Shown here: positions 8,979-17,652 of the stretch, in pieces
How positions within the stretch are numbered: the stretch's first letter is position 1
How the letters are laid out: each line of letters opens with the position of its first letter
Assembly (NCBI GenBank): GCA_963845445.1
Contig: CAWJSE010000002.1
Coordinates: 992,001-1,056,000 of the forward strand
Direction: 5' to 3'
DNA length: 64,000 nt
From: JABDBL01 sp963845445
Lineage (GTDB): Bacteria; Cyanobacteriota; Vampirovibrionia; Obscuribacterales; Obscuribacteraceae
Notes under the pieces: model-generated
What the model saw: the letters and a program-made list of their open reading frames with translations, nothing else
Databases searched by the model: none
What the model was told of the DNA's origin: nothing
Position numbers and translations under genes: made by a program

Positions 8979-9652
8979 GAAGCTGTATCTAATAAATATC
9001 CCAAGCCGCGAATGGTGCGAATCATCACCTTGGCAATCTCTAATTTTTTGCGCAAACGATGGATATTGACTTCTACTGCATTATGAGTGACATCATCATC
9101 CCAACCGTACATATGCTCGATCAATTGCTCTTTGCTTACCACCTTGCCTGCTCTTAACATTAACAGTTCTAATAACGCCAGTTCTTTGGCAAATAGCTCT
9201 AATGGCACACCTTCTACAAAGGCTCTGCGGCCAGTGGTATCAAATTTTAAATGTCCTACAGTTAATTCGTCTCCTTTTGTTTGTGTCGAGCGTCGCAGCA
9301 AAGCTCTTATGCGCGCTTCTAGTTCAGGCAAATCAAAAGGCTTAGTAATATAATCATCTGCCCCCAAATCTAAACCGTGAACACGTTCATTTAAGCCATC
9401 TCGTGCGGTCACAATCAAAATTGGTACCACTTTATTTTCGGTCCTAACAGTTTTTAAAACTGCTAAGCCATCACGCTTCGGCAAACCAATGTCAAGAATT
9501 AGCAAATCGTAATGCGAATTAAGTGCAGCCTTTTGCGCACTCATCCCATCTTCGTAAACTTCTACAGCATAACCGCGATGTTTAAGAGCTTTGGAAATGC
9601 CGTCAGATAGCACTGCGTCGTCTTCAGCAAGTAAAATTTGCATGTTAGTCAT
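8975..9652 (-). CDS. OmpR/PhoB-family response regulator (TctD-like)
   Basis: 225 residues. The receiver domain has acidic residues at LLAEDDAVLSD, the phospho-acceptor Asp in DLLILDIGLPKRDG and the Lys in DDYITKPFDLPEL. The C-terminal winged helix ends with HNAVEVNIHRLRKKLE and IRTIRGLGYLL. It works with the histidine kinase encoded immediately downstream. OmpR/PhoB-type regulators bind direct repeats spaced about 11 bp, which is the spacing of the CTCACAA sites elsewhere in this window; a link is untested. The 110-bp repeat element abuts its start codon, and a mini-ORF (MKRTERLYND) ends inside it. Confidence 0.9.
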   Translation of the reverse strand: MTNMQILLAEDDAVLSDGISKALKHRGYAVEVYEDGMSAQKAALNSHYDLLILDIGLPKRDGLAVLKTVRTENKVVPILIVTARDGLNERVHGLDLGADDYITKPFDLPELEARIRALLRRSTQTKGDELTVGHLKFDTTGRRAFVEGVPLELFAKELALLELLMLRAGKVVSKEQLIEHMYGWDDDVTHNAVEVNIHRLRKKLEIAKVMIRTIRGLGYLLDTAS

Positions 9653-9657
9653 TATAT

Positions 9658-9930
9658 AAGCGCTCCGTTCGCTTCATCCTTCGCTCTCTCCGCGTGTATC
9701 CTCGCTCCACTGCCGCCGGCTCCTCGCCGCCCTTCGTTGCGCTAAAATTCTAACTAGCCTTATCATAAGCGCTCCGTTCGCTTCATCCTTCGCTCTCTCC
9801 GCATGACCAATGGCTCCCGCTCCGACGTATATCATACGTCTGCTGGGCCATTGCGCTCCACTGCCGCCGGCTCCTCGCCGCCGCTCGTTGCGTTGAAATT
9901 CTAACTAGCTTTATCATAAACGCTCCGTCT
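9658..9930 (-). repeat. GC-rich ~110-bp repeat element, two units plus remnant, 5' of response regulator
   Basis: Unit 1 is 9658-9766 (109 bp). Unit 2 is 9767-9917 (151 bp, the same unit with a 42-bp palindromic insertion), and a remnant follows from 9918. In gene-sense orientation units begin ATGATAA(G/A)GCTAGTTAGA and end GAAGCGAACGGAGCGCTT, at the start codon of the response regulator. Composition is much more GC-rich than the flanks. The rest of the 9653-10045 gap, after the remnant, holds only the fabV leader (TTGACA at 9981). Confidence 0.85.
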
Positions 9931-10048
9931 ATTTCACCATACAGGTATCCAAGATAAGAATCTTGAAACAAATATAATCGTTGACAGAAAAGACAAAATT
10001 GGAAATGATTGATACTTATTTTCCCTCAGAGGTAACGAAAAAGCTTTG

Positions 10049-11236
10049 ATGAGTACAGCTACAGCAACAGTTATTAAACCTAGAATCCGCGGCTTCATAT
10101 GTGTCACAGCACATCCTACCGGTTGCACAAGACATATAGAAGAGCAGATCAATTATGTCAAGAGTAAAGGACAAATTAAAGATGGTCCCAGCAAAGTTCT
10201 GATAATAGGCGCATCCACAGGTTATGGTTTAGCATCTCGTATTTCTCTCGCTTACGGATGTCAAGCAAAAACCATTGGTGTCTATTTCGAACGTGCTCCA
10301 GAAAATGGCAAGCCAGGCACAGCAGGTTATTACAATAGTCAGGCCTTTGAAAATTTTGCCCACCAAGATGGACTATATGCAAAAAGCATAAACGGCGATG
10401 CTTTTTCGGACCAAATAAAATCAGAAACCATACAATTAATAAAATCCGGTTTAGGACAAATAGATGCTGTAATTTATAGCCTTGCCTCTCCAAGGCGCTG
10501 TCATCCTAAAACAGGCGCCATACACAATTCTGCCTTGAAGCCTATTGGCACAACCTTCACAGCCAAAACCCTTGATACCGATAAAGACATAGTCAAAGAA
10601 ATAACCATAGATCCAGCCACCCAACAAGAAATAGACGACACTACCTCGGTCATGGGTGGCGAAGATTGGCGCATGTGGATAGACACTCTGCTGCAAGCAA
10701 ATGTTTTAGCACCGAATGCGATGGCAATTGCCTATTCCTATATAGGACCAGAAGTTACTTGGCCAATATATCGTGATGGAACAATTGGCAAAGCAAAAAA
10801 GGATCTTGAAGATACAGTGTTTGCTATTAATGAAAAACTTAAAAAGCTTAATGGTAAAGCCTATGTTTCTATAAACAAAGCCTTAGTTACACAAGCAAGC
10901 TCAGCCATTCCTGTAGTGCCACTCTATGTTTCTTTGCTTTATAAAATTATGAAAGAAAATGGCACCCATGAAGGCTGCATAGAGCAAATGTACCGTCTAT
11001 TTGCCAGCGAACTCTATAATAACAAAACCCCAAAATTAGACAATCGTGGTCGGATTCGCATAGATAATTTGGAGATGGATGCAACTGTTCAGTCAAAAAT
11101 TAAAGCACTCTGGCCTGAAGTAAATACCGAAAATATAAAAGAGATTTCCGATTTAGCCGGCTACAAAACCGAATTCCTTAAACTATTTGGTTTCGGCTTA
11201 TCCGGGGTTGACTACGAAAAACCTGTAGACCTCTAA
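10049..11236 (+). CDS. fabV: Trans-2-enoyl-ACP/CoA reductase
   Basis: 395 residues from ATG 10049 (a TTG one codon earlier is also open). FabV opens with IKPRIRGFICVTAHPTGC, the nucleotide loop reads VLIIGASTGYGLASRISLAYG, and the substrate-site Tyr-x8-Lys occurs in YIGPEVTWPIYRDGTIGKAK. The length matches the roughly 400-residue FabV class, larger than FabI. It reduces enoyl thioesters with NADH in the last step of fatty-acid elongation; FabV enzymes are known for low triclosan sensitivity. It converges with the PerR-like gene, and the two stop codons overlap. Confidence 0.93.
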   Translation: MSTATATVIKPRIRGFICVTAHPTGCTRHIEEQINYVKSKGQIKDGPSKVLIIGASTGYGLASRISLAYGCQAKTIGVYFERAPENGKPGTAGYYNSQAFENFAHQDGLYAKSINGDAFSDQIKSETIQLIKSGLGQIDAVIYSLASPRRCHPKTGAIHNSALKPIGTTFTAKTLDTDKDIVKEITIDPATQQEIDDTTSVMGGEDWRMWIDTLLQANVLAPNAMAIAYSYIGPEVTWPIYRDGTIGKAKKDLEDTVFAINEKLKKLNGKAYVSINKALVTQASSAIPVVPLYVSLLYKIMKENGTHEGCIEQMYRLFASELYNNKTPKLDNRGRIRIDNLEMDATVQSKIKALWPEVNTENIKEISDLAGYKTEFLKLFGFGLSGVDYEKPVDL

Positions 11237-11649
11237 GATTTTTCGCCATAGAAAGTTACTGAATAATGATGCACTTTGAAGCCAGAGCCAAGCTCTGGTG
11301 CTAATGATTTCACTTTGTCAGCGTCAATATCAAATACTTGTCCAGTTTTTGTGTCGATAAAATGATGATGATCATCAATTTTTGCATCATAACGAGCAGG
11401 ACCTGACTCCAGATAGACTTCTTTCAACGCGCCTGCTTGCACCAAGGTATTTAAGGTATTATATACAGTGGCTCGCGACAGCGGAATAGGCAATTGATTA
11501 GCAACTGATTGAAAGATCTGATCAGCGGTAGGATGACATTTAGTGTTACACACATACTCAGCGATAACCATACGCTGCATCGTCGGCTTTACACCAAATT
11601 TCTGTAAAAATTTTTCAACGCCTGCGCTTTCCACTGAGCAATTTCCCAT
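11233..11649 (-). CDS. Fur-family regulator, PerR-like
   Basis: 138 residues. The winged-helix DNA-binding part includes KFGVKPTMQRMVIAEYV, CHPTADQIFQSV and LSRATVYNTLNTLVQAG. The metal site segment YDAKIDDHHHFIDTKTG contains the Asp/His ligands of the Fur/PerR regulatory site. The C-terminal CxxC zinc motifs of typical PerR/Fur proteins are absent, and only two Cys occur in total. The protein therefore belongs to the zinc-cluster-lacking branch. A Per-box-like inverted repeat lies just upstream, suggesting autoregulation, and msrA is encoded nearby. Peroxide versus metal sensing cannot be decided from sequence. Confidence 0.8.
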   Translation of the reverse strand: MGNCSVESAGVEKFLQKFGVKPTMQRMVIAEYVCNTKCHPTADQIFQSVANQLPIPLSRATVYNTLNTLVQAGALKEVYLESGPARYDAKIDDHHHFIDTKTGQVFDIDADKVKSLAPELGSGFKVHHYSVTFYGEKS

Positions 11650-11677
11650 CGAATAGCTAATAAGTTCCTTTCCATAC

Positions 11678-11692
11678 TTAGAATAACTCTAA
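11678..11692. promoter_or_regulatory. Per-box-like operator
   Basis: TTAGAATAACTCTAA lies 29 bp upstream of the Fur-family start. The Bacillus Per-box form TTAGAAT-N-ATTCTAA differs from it at one position. The arms TTAGA/TCTAA are perfectly inverted. Confidence 0.55.
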
Positions 11693-11763
11693 AGTTATCA
11701 CATGTCAAGAAAAGCAACACTGAACTGTGCGCACATCTATAGATTTAACTGTTGACAGCCTTA

Positions 11764-12465
11764 TCAAATGCTGGCTGACTCTAACTCACGATTAGTAATG
11801 GGCGCCCATCTCAAACAACTGGCGATTTGACGCGAAAGCTTCTCCTGAACAACTTTGTCCGTTTTAACCGCCTGCCCATCATATATGGACTGAGAGTGAC
11901 AAGCAGAAAGGTAGACTGGCTCAACTTTCTCTATATGCTTTTCAATCAGGGGCAAAGCAATTTCAGCAGGAAGCTCATCCCAGCTCTCCGTTTGAGAATT
12001 ATAAAGTGTTGCCAAACCAGCATCCCAGCAACCAAAACCCGGACATAAATCTAGGCCCTTTCGCCTTTGTCTATTTCTTCTTTGTTTAAGTCCCTCATAT
12101 AACTGAAGAGGCGATAATTTCATATAGAAACAAATTGGATTAACTCGCTCAACGAAGTAAGACCATTCAGGCTCCCGCAAAGAGACATTGGGACCAGCAG
12201 CAATTAACATTGCTTCGGTCTTCTGAGCTAGTTGCTTGAGCAAATGACGCTCACCCAGTTCAAGAAATAGCTGAGCAGCAGTGTTATCGCCGTCTTTCGT
12301 GAATTTCAAATACATAGCATATAAATGCCCATCAAACTCAGAATCGGCAGCAACAACGGTGTCAGTATCTATTATTTCCGTGTCATTACCATACATCTCT
12401 CGAAAGCGCCTTACCGCAGAGCTTTTGCCAGATGTTGAGCAGCCAAGTAATACGACCGTTGCCAT
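11764..12465 (-). CDS. P-loop kinase-like protein, function unknown
   Basis: 233 residues. It opens with MATVVLLGCSTSGKSSAVRRF, a clear Walker A loop in the style of shikimate or nucleoside kinases, followed by IIDTDTV. A basic Arg-rich stretch (KQRRNRQRRKGLDLCPGF) near residue 135 could be a lid or nucleic-acid contact. No partner gene or further catalytic signature identifies a substrate. It may be a small-molecule kinase or a zeta-toxin-like fold. There is no antitoxin-like ORF adjacent, which argues against the latter. Single-gene unit on the minus strand. Confidence 0.6.
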   Translation of the reverse strand: MATVVLLGCSTSGKSSAVRRFREMYGNDTEIIDTDTVVAADSEFDGHLYAMYLKFTKDGDNTAAQLFLELGERHLLKQLAQKTEAMLIAAGPNVSLREPEWSYFVERVNPICFYMKLSPLQLYEGLKQRRNRQRRKGLDLCPGFGCWDAGLATLYNSQTESWDELPAEIALPLIEKHIEKVEPVYLSACHSQSIYDGQAVKTDKVVQEKLSRQIASCLRWAPITNRELESASI

Positions 12466-12604
12466 TGTATCAATTCCTTAAATTCACCACGCAGGTAGAA
12501 TTGGCAATATAATTACACAGTCTCTGTTACAGGACAATACGGTTATCCCCATAGAGCAATCTTTTTTGTCTTAGCTCTTTATTATTCAGCCTTATTTACA
12601 AACA

Positions 12605-13189
12605 TTAATGGCAGACATTCAATCCACGCTTTTCTAAATAGTGTTGATGATACTCCTCTGCCGGATAAAAAGGCTTAGCCGCCTCAATAACAGTAGTAGC
12701 CCCTCTACCGACACGTTTCTGCCATTCTTCTTTGGCAGCTAATGCCTCTTTTTCTTGCTCGGCATTGGTGTAAAAGATAACCGACCTGTATTGTTCACCA
12801 ACATCAGGGCCTTGACGATTAAGAGTTGATGGATCATGGCTAGCAAAAAATGTTTTCAATAATTCCTTATAACTAATTTTTTTTGGATCATAAGTTACCT
12901 CCACCACTTCTGCATGTTTTGTATCGCCAGCACACACCCTTTCATAAGAAGGGTTAGCAACTGTACCACCACAAAATCCCACTTCAGTAGATACTACTCC
13001 AGGCAACTGGCGAAAAGCTTCTTCAACACCCCAAAAACAACCGGCTCCAAAAATTCCTTTTTCTGTTTGCATTTGATTTACCTTTGTCTTAAATTTATCA
13101 ACATTTGTTTGGCAGAAGGCCAAATTTGCCATAAGAACTGATGCCGGTATACAACTAAGCAGTAAGAGCATTAAAAGCTTTGTTTTCAT
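12605..13189 (-). CDS. msrA: Peptide methionine sulfoxide reductase A, exported
   Basis: 194 residues. The MsrA active site GAGCFWGVEEAF lies near residue 50, followed by VGFCGGTVANPSYE, HAEVVEVTYDP and EEYHQHYLEKRG. The N-terminus (LLMLLLLSCIPASVLMANLAFC) is a signal peptide, so this form acts outside the cytoplasm on oxidised methionines; an internal ATG (MQTEKGIFGAG) could give a cytosolic form. It overlaps the upstream NUDIX gene by 35 bp. Oxidative-damage repair fits the PerR-like regulator encoded 1 kb away. Confidence 0.92.
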   Translation of the reverse strand: MKTKLLMLLLLSCIPASVLMANLAFCQTNVDKFKTKVNQMQTEKGIFGAGCFWGVEEAFRQLPGVVSTEVGFCGGTVANPSYERVCAGDTKHAEVVEVTYDPKKISYKELLKTFFASHDPSTLNRQGPDVGEQYRSVIFYTNAEQEKEALAAKEEWQKRVGRGATTVIEAAKPFYPAEEYHQHYLEKRGLNVCH

Positions 13190-13730
13190 ATAAACCTAAA
13201 AAATAAAAAGCCGTTATTACTACACCATGCGCAATATCACCGTTTGTTATTAACTGCGGTATTGAGGAGAGTGGTACAAGAGCTAATTCTATTTGTTCAT
13301 AACCTTCTTTGTCAAAACTAGGACTGGCAGTTTGCTTTGCATTCAACGCAAGATAAGTATCACAAAAATTATCTTGCAAAGCAGGATTAGGATTATGCCG
13401 ACCTATAAAAATAAGCTCTTGCGATTCATAACCTGTCTCCTCGAATAATTCCCGCCTGGCTGTTTCTTTGGTATCCGAATCTTCTAAATCAACAATACCG
13501 CCAGGAATTTCTAAAGTTACTTGACTTGTACCATGACGATATTGCTTAACCAGTACTACCTGCCCATCTTCAGTTATCGGAATGATATTAGCCCAATTAA
13601 AAAGCTTCAGTACATAAAAATCACGCACATCACCTTTATTTGGAGACTGAGCAAAATTGCGATAAACTGAAAATACTCGGCAATTAGCCACTAAAGCTGA
13701 TTCTTTATTTTCCCACAGTAGATGCTGCAT
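13155..13730 (-). CDS. NUDIX hydrolase (ADP-ribose pyrophosphatase-like)
   Basis: 191 residues from ATG 13730, which has AGGTG upstream; the frame stays open to 13817 without support. The NUDIX box reads GGIVDLEDSDTKETARREL then FEETGYES, with all conserved Gly/Glu/Arg. An upstream QYRHGTSQVTLEIPGG fits the ADP-sugar pyrophosphatase branch (NudF-like). Likely hydrolyses a nucleoside diphosphate linked to a sugar or similar moiety. It overlaps msrA (downstream) by 35 bp, suggesting joint expression. It is divergent from the matrixin-like gene, so the about 110 bp between them hold both promoters. Confidence 0.85.
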   Translation of the reverse strand: MQHLLWENKESALVANCRVFSVYRNFAQSPNKGDVRDFYVLKLFNWANIIPITEDGQVVLVKQYRHGTSQVTLEIPGGIVDLEDSDTKETARRELFEETGYESQELIFIGRHNPNPALQDNFCDTYLALNAKQTASPSFDKEGYEQIELALVPLSSIPQLITNGDIAHGVVITAFYFLGLYENKAFNALTA

Positions 13731-13841
13731 AAGTTCACCTTTCAGGGTTAAAGCAATACTATCTTGGCTTGTGTTATAGCTGTCACCAATGTACCATATC
13801 GCTCTAGAATTGCCCAACTGGGAAATAAAGGCTTATATCGG

Positions 13842-14942
13842 ATGTTGCAACAAATATCAAAACTCTTTATAACGATGAGTGGTCTGACAGCGAATATTGC
13901 TCTACGACGCCTTTGTCTTTTACCTCTAATGGTTTTAGCCTTATCCATTCCATCTGCGTGTCTTGCTCAGACAGAAAATAAAGGCAATACCAATGACAGT
14001 TTTTTCAATATAATTGACAAGACTGGTCTTTTACGATGGCAAAAATCTGCCATGCCCCTGCATATCTTTATAAAGCAGGGCGATACTACCAATGGTTTCA
14101 GACCAGCTTTTGTAACACTACTCAAACAAGCTTTCGCTGAATGGGCAGCCGGATCACAAAATCGCATTAGCTTCGCAGTGACCAATAATCCAAGCAAAGC
14201 ACTAATCATTTGCGGCTGGACAAGCAATAGAAAGGATATGACCAAATTGACAGAGGGAGGACATGCTTTGGTTGTACCAGAAGGTCATAACATTAAACGA
14301 GTACAAATAACAATATTGACAAAATCGCCTGGCGGTGAAAACCTATCAGATCAATTTTTCAAACGGGTAGCCCTTCACGAAATAGGACATGCACTGGGAA
14401 TAACAGACCACAGCCCCAATCCCACAGACATGATGTATGGCAATCCTCCCACTAGCACCACCAATTGCACATTGACCAATCGTGATAAAAACACGTTGAT
14501 GGCCCTCTATAACCTTGATCAAGGATCTATGGAACACAGGAAGCTCGATGTATCCAATATGTTACCTGGAAAAGATAATAAAAGTAGTTTAGCCTGCATT
14601 ATTAGACTGAATGCGGAGGCGCATAAAGCCATGGAAACAAAAAATTTAGCTCTAGCTGTTTCAAAGTTAGAAGAAGCTCATCACATCGATCCTGATAACG
14701 ATTTGGTTAATGGCAATCTTGGTTCTGCCTATGGAAATTGCGCAATTGTAGCTTGCATGATTCACGAAAATCAGAAAGCAGATGCATATTTCGTCAAAGC
14801 TCTGCCTCTTTTGGCCAAGAGTCCCAATCGAGAAAATTATGTTTCCATTTTGACATATTATCTAACCTATCTACGTTCAAATAATCGATTAGATGAAGCA
14901 GAGAACGTTGAGAAAAAAGTTAAAGCGCTTTCAAATCGTTAG
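13842..14942 (+). CDS. Secreted matrixin-like zinc protease with TPR-like tail
   Basis: 366 residues from ATG 13842 (ATG 13875 also possible). A signal sequence (LCLLPLMVLALSIPSACLAQ) is followed by a metzincin domain whose zinc motif is HEIGHALGITDH (HExxHxxGxxH) with a downstream MMYG Met-turn, the matrixin hallmark. The C-terminal about 110 residues contain two TPR-like helices pairs (AHKAMETKNLALAVSKLEEA; NLGSAYGN). Probably an extracellular or periplasmic protease; substrate unknown. The neighbouring alcohol dehydrogenase follows after 10 bp and may be co-transcribed. Confidence 0.8.
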   Translation: MLQQISKLFITMSGLTANIALRRLCLLPLMVLALSIPSACLAQTENKGNTNDSFFNIIDKTGLLRWQKSAMPLHIFIKQGDTTNGFRPAFVTLLKQAFAEWAAGSQNRISFAVTNNPSKALIICGWTSNRKDMTKLTEGGHALVVPEGHNIKRVQITILTKSPGGENLSDQFFKRVALHEIGHALGITDHSPNPTDMMYGNPPTSTTNCTLTNRDKNTLMALYNLDQGSMEHRKLDVSNMLPGKDNKSSLACIIRLNAEAHKAMETKNLALAVSKLEEAHHIDPDNDLVNGNLGSAYGNCAIVACMIHENQKADAYFVKALPLLAKSPNRENYVSILTYYLTYLRSNNRLDEAENVEKKVKALSNR

Positions 14943-14952
14943 AGGTTTCCGC

Positions 14953-15942
14953 ATGCAAGCCATGATCTTTAGTAAAGCCGGCAGTCCGCTACAACAACAA
15001 GACGTCACTCAGCCCATAATTAAATCAAATCAGCTGTTAGTGAAAGTTGAAACCTGCGGAGTTTGCCGAACTGACTTACACGTAGTCGATGGCGAATTAA
15101 CGAATCCGAAATTGCCATTGATACTGGGACATGAAATTGTGGGCAAAGTCGAAAAGATTGGATCGCAAGTAAAAGAATTTAAGCTTGGAGATAGAGTTGG
15201 CATTCCGTGGCTGGCATATACTTGTGGCATATGTTTTTACTGTTCAAATGACCAGGAAAATTTATGTGATAATGCCGAATTCAATGGTTATACACGGAAT
15301 GGTGGTTATGCCGAATACACTGCAGCCGACGATAAATATTGTTTTCATCTTTCTAACAAATACGACGATATGAGTATGGCACCTTTGCTTTGTGCTGGGC
15401 TAATAGGTTGGCGATCCTATAAATTAGCCGGACACTTCAATCGTATTGGCATGTACGGGTTTGGCGTTGCAGCAAACATCCTGACGCAAATTGCTATTCA
15501 TCAAGGCAAAGAGGTTTATGCTTTCACAAGAAATGGTGATAAAAAAGGACAATCTTCGGCTCGTGAAATTGGTGCCTTTTGGGCAGGCGGTTCTAGCGAA
15601 GAACCAGGCATAGAGCTTGATGCTGCAATAATTTTCGCTCCGGTAGGCGATTTGGTTTTAACAGCCCTGAAATCGGTTCGCAAAGGTGGTGCTATCGTAT
15701 GTGGTGGCATTCATATGAGCGACATTCCACCCATTCCATATAATTATCTATGGGGAGAGAGATTGATTCGTTCTGTGGCGAATTTGACCCGCGCTGATGC
15801 TAGGGAATTTTTAGAAATCTCGGATAAAGTGGATCTAAAGATTCAGACTGAAAAATATTCACTAAATCAAGCTAATCGAGCTCTATCAGATTTTAAGGCG
15901 GGTAAAACCAATGGCGCCGCTGTAATAAGTATAAAAAATTAG
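14953..15942 (+). CDS. Zinc-dependent alcohol dehydrogenase
   Basis: 329 residues from ATG 14953, preceded by AGAGG. A catalytic zinc site occurs in VETCGVCRTDLH and LGHEIVGKVEKIG; the structural zinc loop TCGICFYCSNDQENLC carries four Cys. A Rossmann segment GMYGFGVAANILTQIA follows. Medium-chain dehydrogenase/reductase of the AdhP/YjgB-like branch, oxidising or reducing small alcohols with NAD(P). The specific substrate is not recognisable. The dinucleotide-binding loop GFGVAA is a mild variant of GxGxxG. Confidence 0.85.
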   Translation: MQAMIFSKAGSPLQQQDVTQPIIKSNQLLVKVETCGVCRTDLHVVDGELTNPKLPLILGHEIVGKVEKIGSQVKEFKLGDRVGIPWLAYTCGICFYCSNDQENLCDNAEFNGYTRNGGYAEYTAADDKYCFHLSNKYDDMSMAPLLCAGLIGWRSYKLAGHFNRIGMYGFGVAANILTQIAIHQGKEVYAFTRNGDKKGQSSAREIGAFWAGGSSEEPGIELDAAIIFAPVGDLVLTALKSVRKGGAIVCGGIHMSDIPPIPYNYLWGERLIRSVANLTRADAREFLEISDKVDLKIQTEKYSLNQANRALSDFKAGKTNGAAVISIKN

Positions 15943-15982
15943 TTATTATTGCCCTTTTCGATTTAACTCTTATGTTTAAATA

Positions 15983-16594
15983 TTGATGATCATCCCACTA
16001 AGCAAAATCATGCATAAGCACTTTAATAAAGTACTGCTGGCAGTGGCAATTTATATTTGCCCTTTGACTTTCTTGTCAGTAGAATCTAAAGTCCAACATT
16101 CAGCTGATAGCAATCGCTTACAACACGCTGGCAACCTTTTGAACGCTAAACACTATAGGCGTGGTTATGTAAGCTTTAAAAACATGGCTCAGCATGGTTG
16201 CCCTTATTCTCAATGTATTTTAGGTATCTTGAACCAAAAGGGGTTGGGAGTTAAAAAAAGTGCTGTGCGTGCCCAATATTGGTTTCAAAAGTCTGCCCAA
16301 CAAGGATTTGCTGATGCTGAGCACCGTTTAGGATTAATGTATTACTACGGCGATGGCATCAAAAAAGATCTTACCCTTGCTAAACAATGGTTAACTAGAG
16401 CAGCCAATCACGGTGTGGTAGACGCAAGAGAACTGCTTGCTCAAATACCAGGGGAAAGCAATGTATCTAATCAAATATCTCAAGCTCCCCAGCAAATTGC
16501 TGACTCAGCCAATAACATTAAAACAGCTTGGGAAGGTTATTCTGAAGTAACCAAACAATTGAACCAATTATCATCTACTGGTCAATCCAATTAA
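15983..16594 (+). CDS. Exported Sel1-repeat protein
   Basis: 203 residues; ATG 16010 (MHKHFNKVLLAV) may be the true start of a signal peptide ending near LSVES. Two Sel1-like repeats are clear, one around GILNQKGLGVKKSAVRAQYW and one around LGLMYYYGDGIKKDLTLAKQ. The tail is Gln/Ser-rich and low-complexity. Sel1 proteins are adaptors in the periplasm or cytosol; no partner is suggested. It ends just before the imuA promoter. Confidence 0.75.
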   Translation: MMIIPLSKIMHKHFNKVLLAVAIYICPLTFLSVESKVQHSADSNRLQHAGNLLNAKHYRRGYVSFKNMAQHGCPYSQCILGILNQKGLGVKKSAVRAQYWFQKSAQQGFADAEHRLGLMYYYGDGIKKDLTLAKQWLTRAANHGVVDARELLAQIPGESNVSNQISQAPQQIADSANNIKTAWEGYSEVTKQLNQLSSTGQSN

Positions 16595-16605
16595 TTGACA
16601 AAAAC

Positions 16606-16634
16606 TTGCGATACATACATACGTATGTTATTAT
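16606..16634 (+). promoter_or_regulatory. imuA promoter with SOS-type palindromic operator
   Basis: TTGCGA (-35), 17 bases, TATTAT (-10). The spacer is filled by ACATACATACGTATGT (16613-16628), whose core ACATACGTATGT is a perfect 12-bp palindrome. The reverse complement of the same 16-mer sits between the -35 and -10 of the imuB promoter at 19.4 kb. A repressor bound here would block both halves of the cassette. LexA is the obvious candidate by analogy, but no lexA is in the window. Confidence 0.7.
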
Positions 16635-16786
16635 AGATTTATACTGCACATTGTCAAGATTTAGGAAAATATCACCGACTTTTGGGACCTAAGTAATTGT
16701 TCAATCAATTGCTGATTATGCCTAAGGCAATAGTTTTGGCCAAAACTTGATTTCATTCCAATCATTATCAATCAACAAGAATTACT

Positions 16787-17620
16787 ATGAGCACCAAATC
16801 GACCTCAGCAATACCTTCATTGCCAAATTCAAAAGTAAGCAAATTAAAAGAACATCTAGAAAATCTTTTTCCCGGTCAATGGATCAATAGTAATCAAAGA
16901 ACAAAAACCTTATCCACAGGTTTGACTTTTATAGATCAAGGCATTAGCCGTGGACTAGCCAAACAAAAAATAAGTGCTTGGGTTGGTCCTGCTTCTTGCG
17001 GTAAGACCTCTCTTTTACGATCAGTTATTAGCCGCTGGCTTAGCTGCGGTTTTGAGATTGCTTATATAGATACACAAGATAAATTATTAGCAAGCAATTG
17101 GATTTGCTTAGAAGACACAACCAACAAAAATAATTCAAACACCAGTGCTAATAATGAATCACCAGGCAAATTTTGGGTAGTGCGAAATTTACCTGATAAA
17201 GACTATCTTTGGGCAACTGAAACACTGATCCGTTGCCATATTTTTGATGTAATTATTTTAGATCTGGATTTAGATAATCAAAATCAACCATTCAGCACAC
17301 AAGTCAATTGGCGATCAAGTAAAGTTTATTCACGCGTGCAAAATGCTTTAAGCAAATCAAAAGCTGCTTTGCTTTTCATAACAAATAATCCTCACCTTCC
17401 TCCTGGTTGGCACTTTTACGCTCGCTTAGATTTTCAATGGACAACAAATATTCAACATGCAGAAGGATTGCATGGCAAAACTATGCTTTTGCCAGCAATT
17501 AATTGTTCAATTACTAAAGATGGGATTTCAAATAGCACTGAAGTACCAGTCAACGCCTATAGTGTAAATCACTTGTTTACGCATGCACCAATTTCAGACC
17601 GTCGCTCAGTAAAAACATAA
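16787..17620 (+). CDS. imuA: ImuA-like RecA-fold protein of the mutasome
   Basis: 277 residues. RecA-like core with Walker A WVGPASCGKTSLLRS (about 66-80), IAYIDTQDKLL and a Walker-B-like VIILDLDL. The N-terminal LEHLFPG-type region and LSTGLTFIDQGISRG match ImuA/SulA-like proteins that accompany ImuB and DnaE2. ImuA assists error-prone translesion synthesis. It has its own operator-bearing promoter and is separated from imuB-dnaE2 by an opposing lineage-specific gene. Family divergence is high, so the name rests partly on context. Confidence 0.75.
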   Translation: MSTKSTSAIPSLPNSKVSKLKEHLENLFPGQWINSNQRTKTLSTGLTFIDQGISRGLAKQKISAWVGPASCGKTSLLRSVISRWLSCGFEIAYIDTQDKLLASNWICLEDTTNKNNSNTSANNESPGKFWVVRNLPDKDYLWATETLIRCHIFDVIILDLDLDNQNQPFSTQVNWRSSKVYSRVQNALSKSKAALLFITNNPHLPPGWHFYARLDFQWTTNIQHAEGLHGKTMLLPAINCSITKDGISNSTEVPVNAYSVNHLFTHAPISDRRSVKT

Positions 17621-17652
17621 ATCGCCAAAATGTTGAAAACAATCCAGATAAA

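Noticed and set aside
9783..9971. 62-residue ORF as an independent protein
   Set aside because: Most of it is encoded by the repeat element and its palindromic insert.
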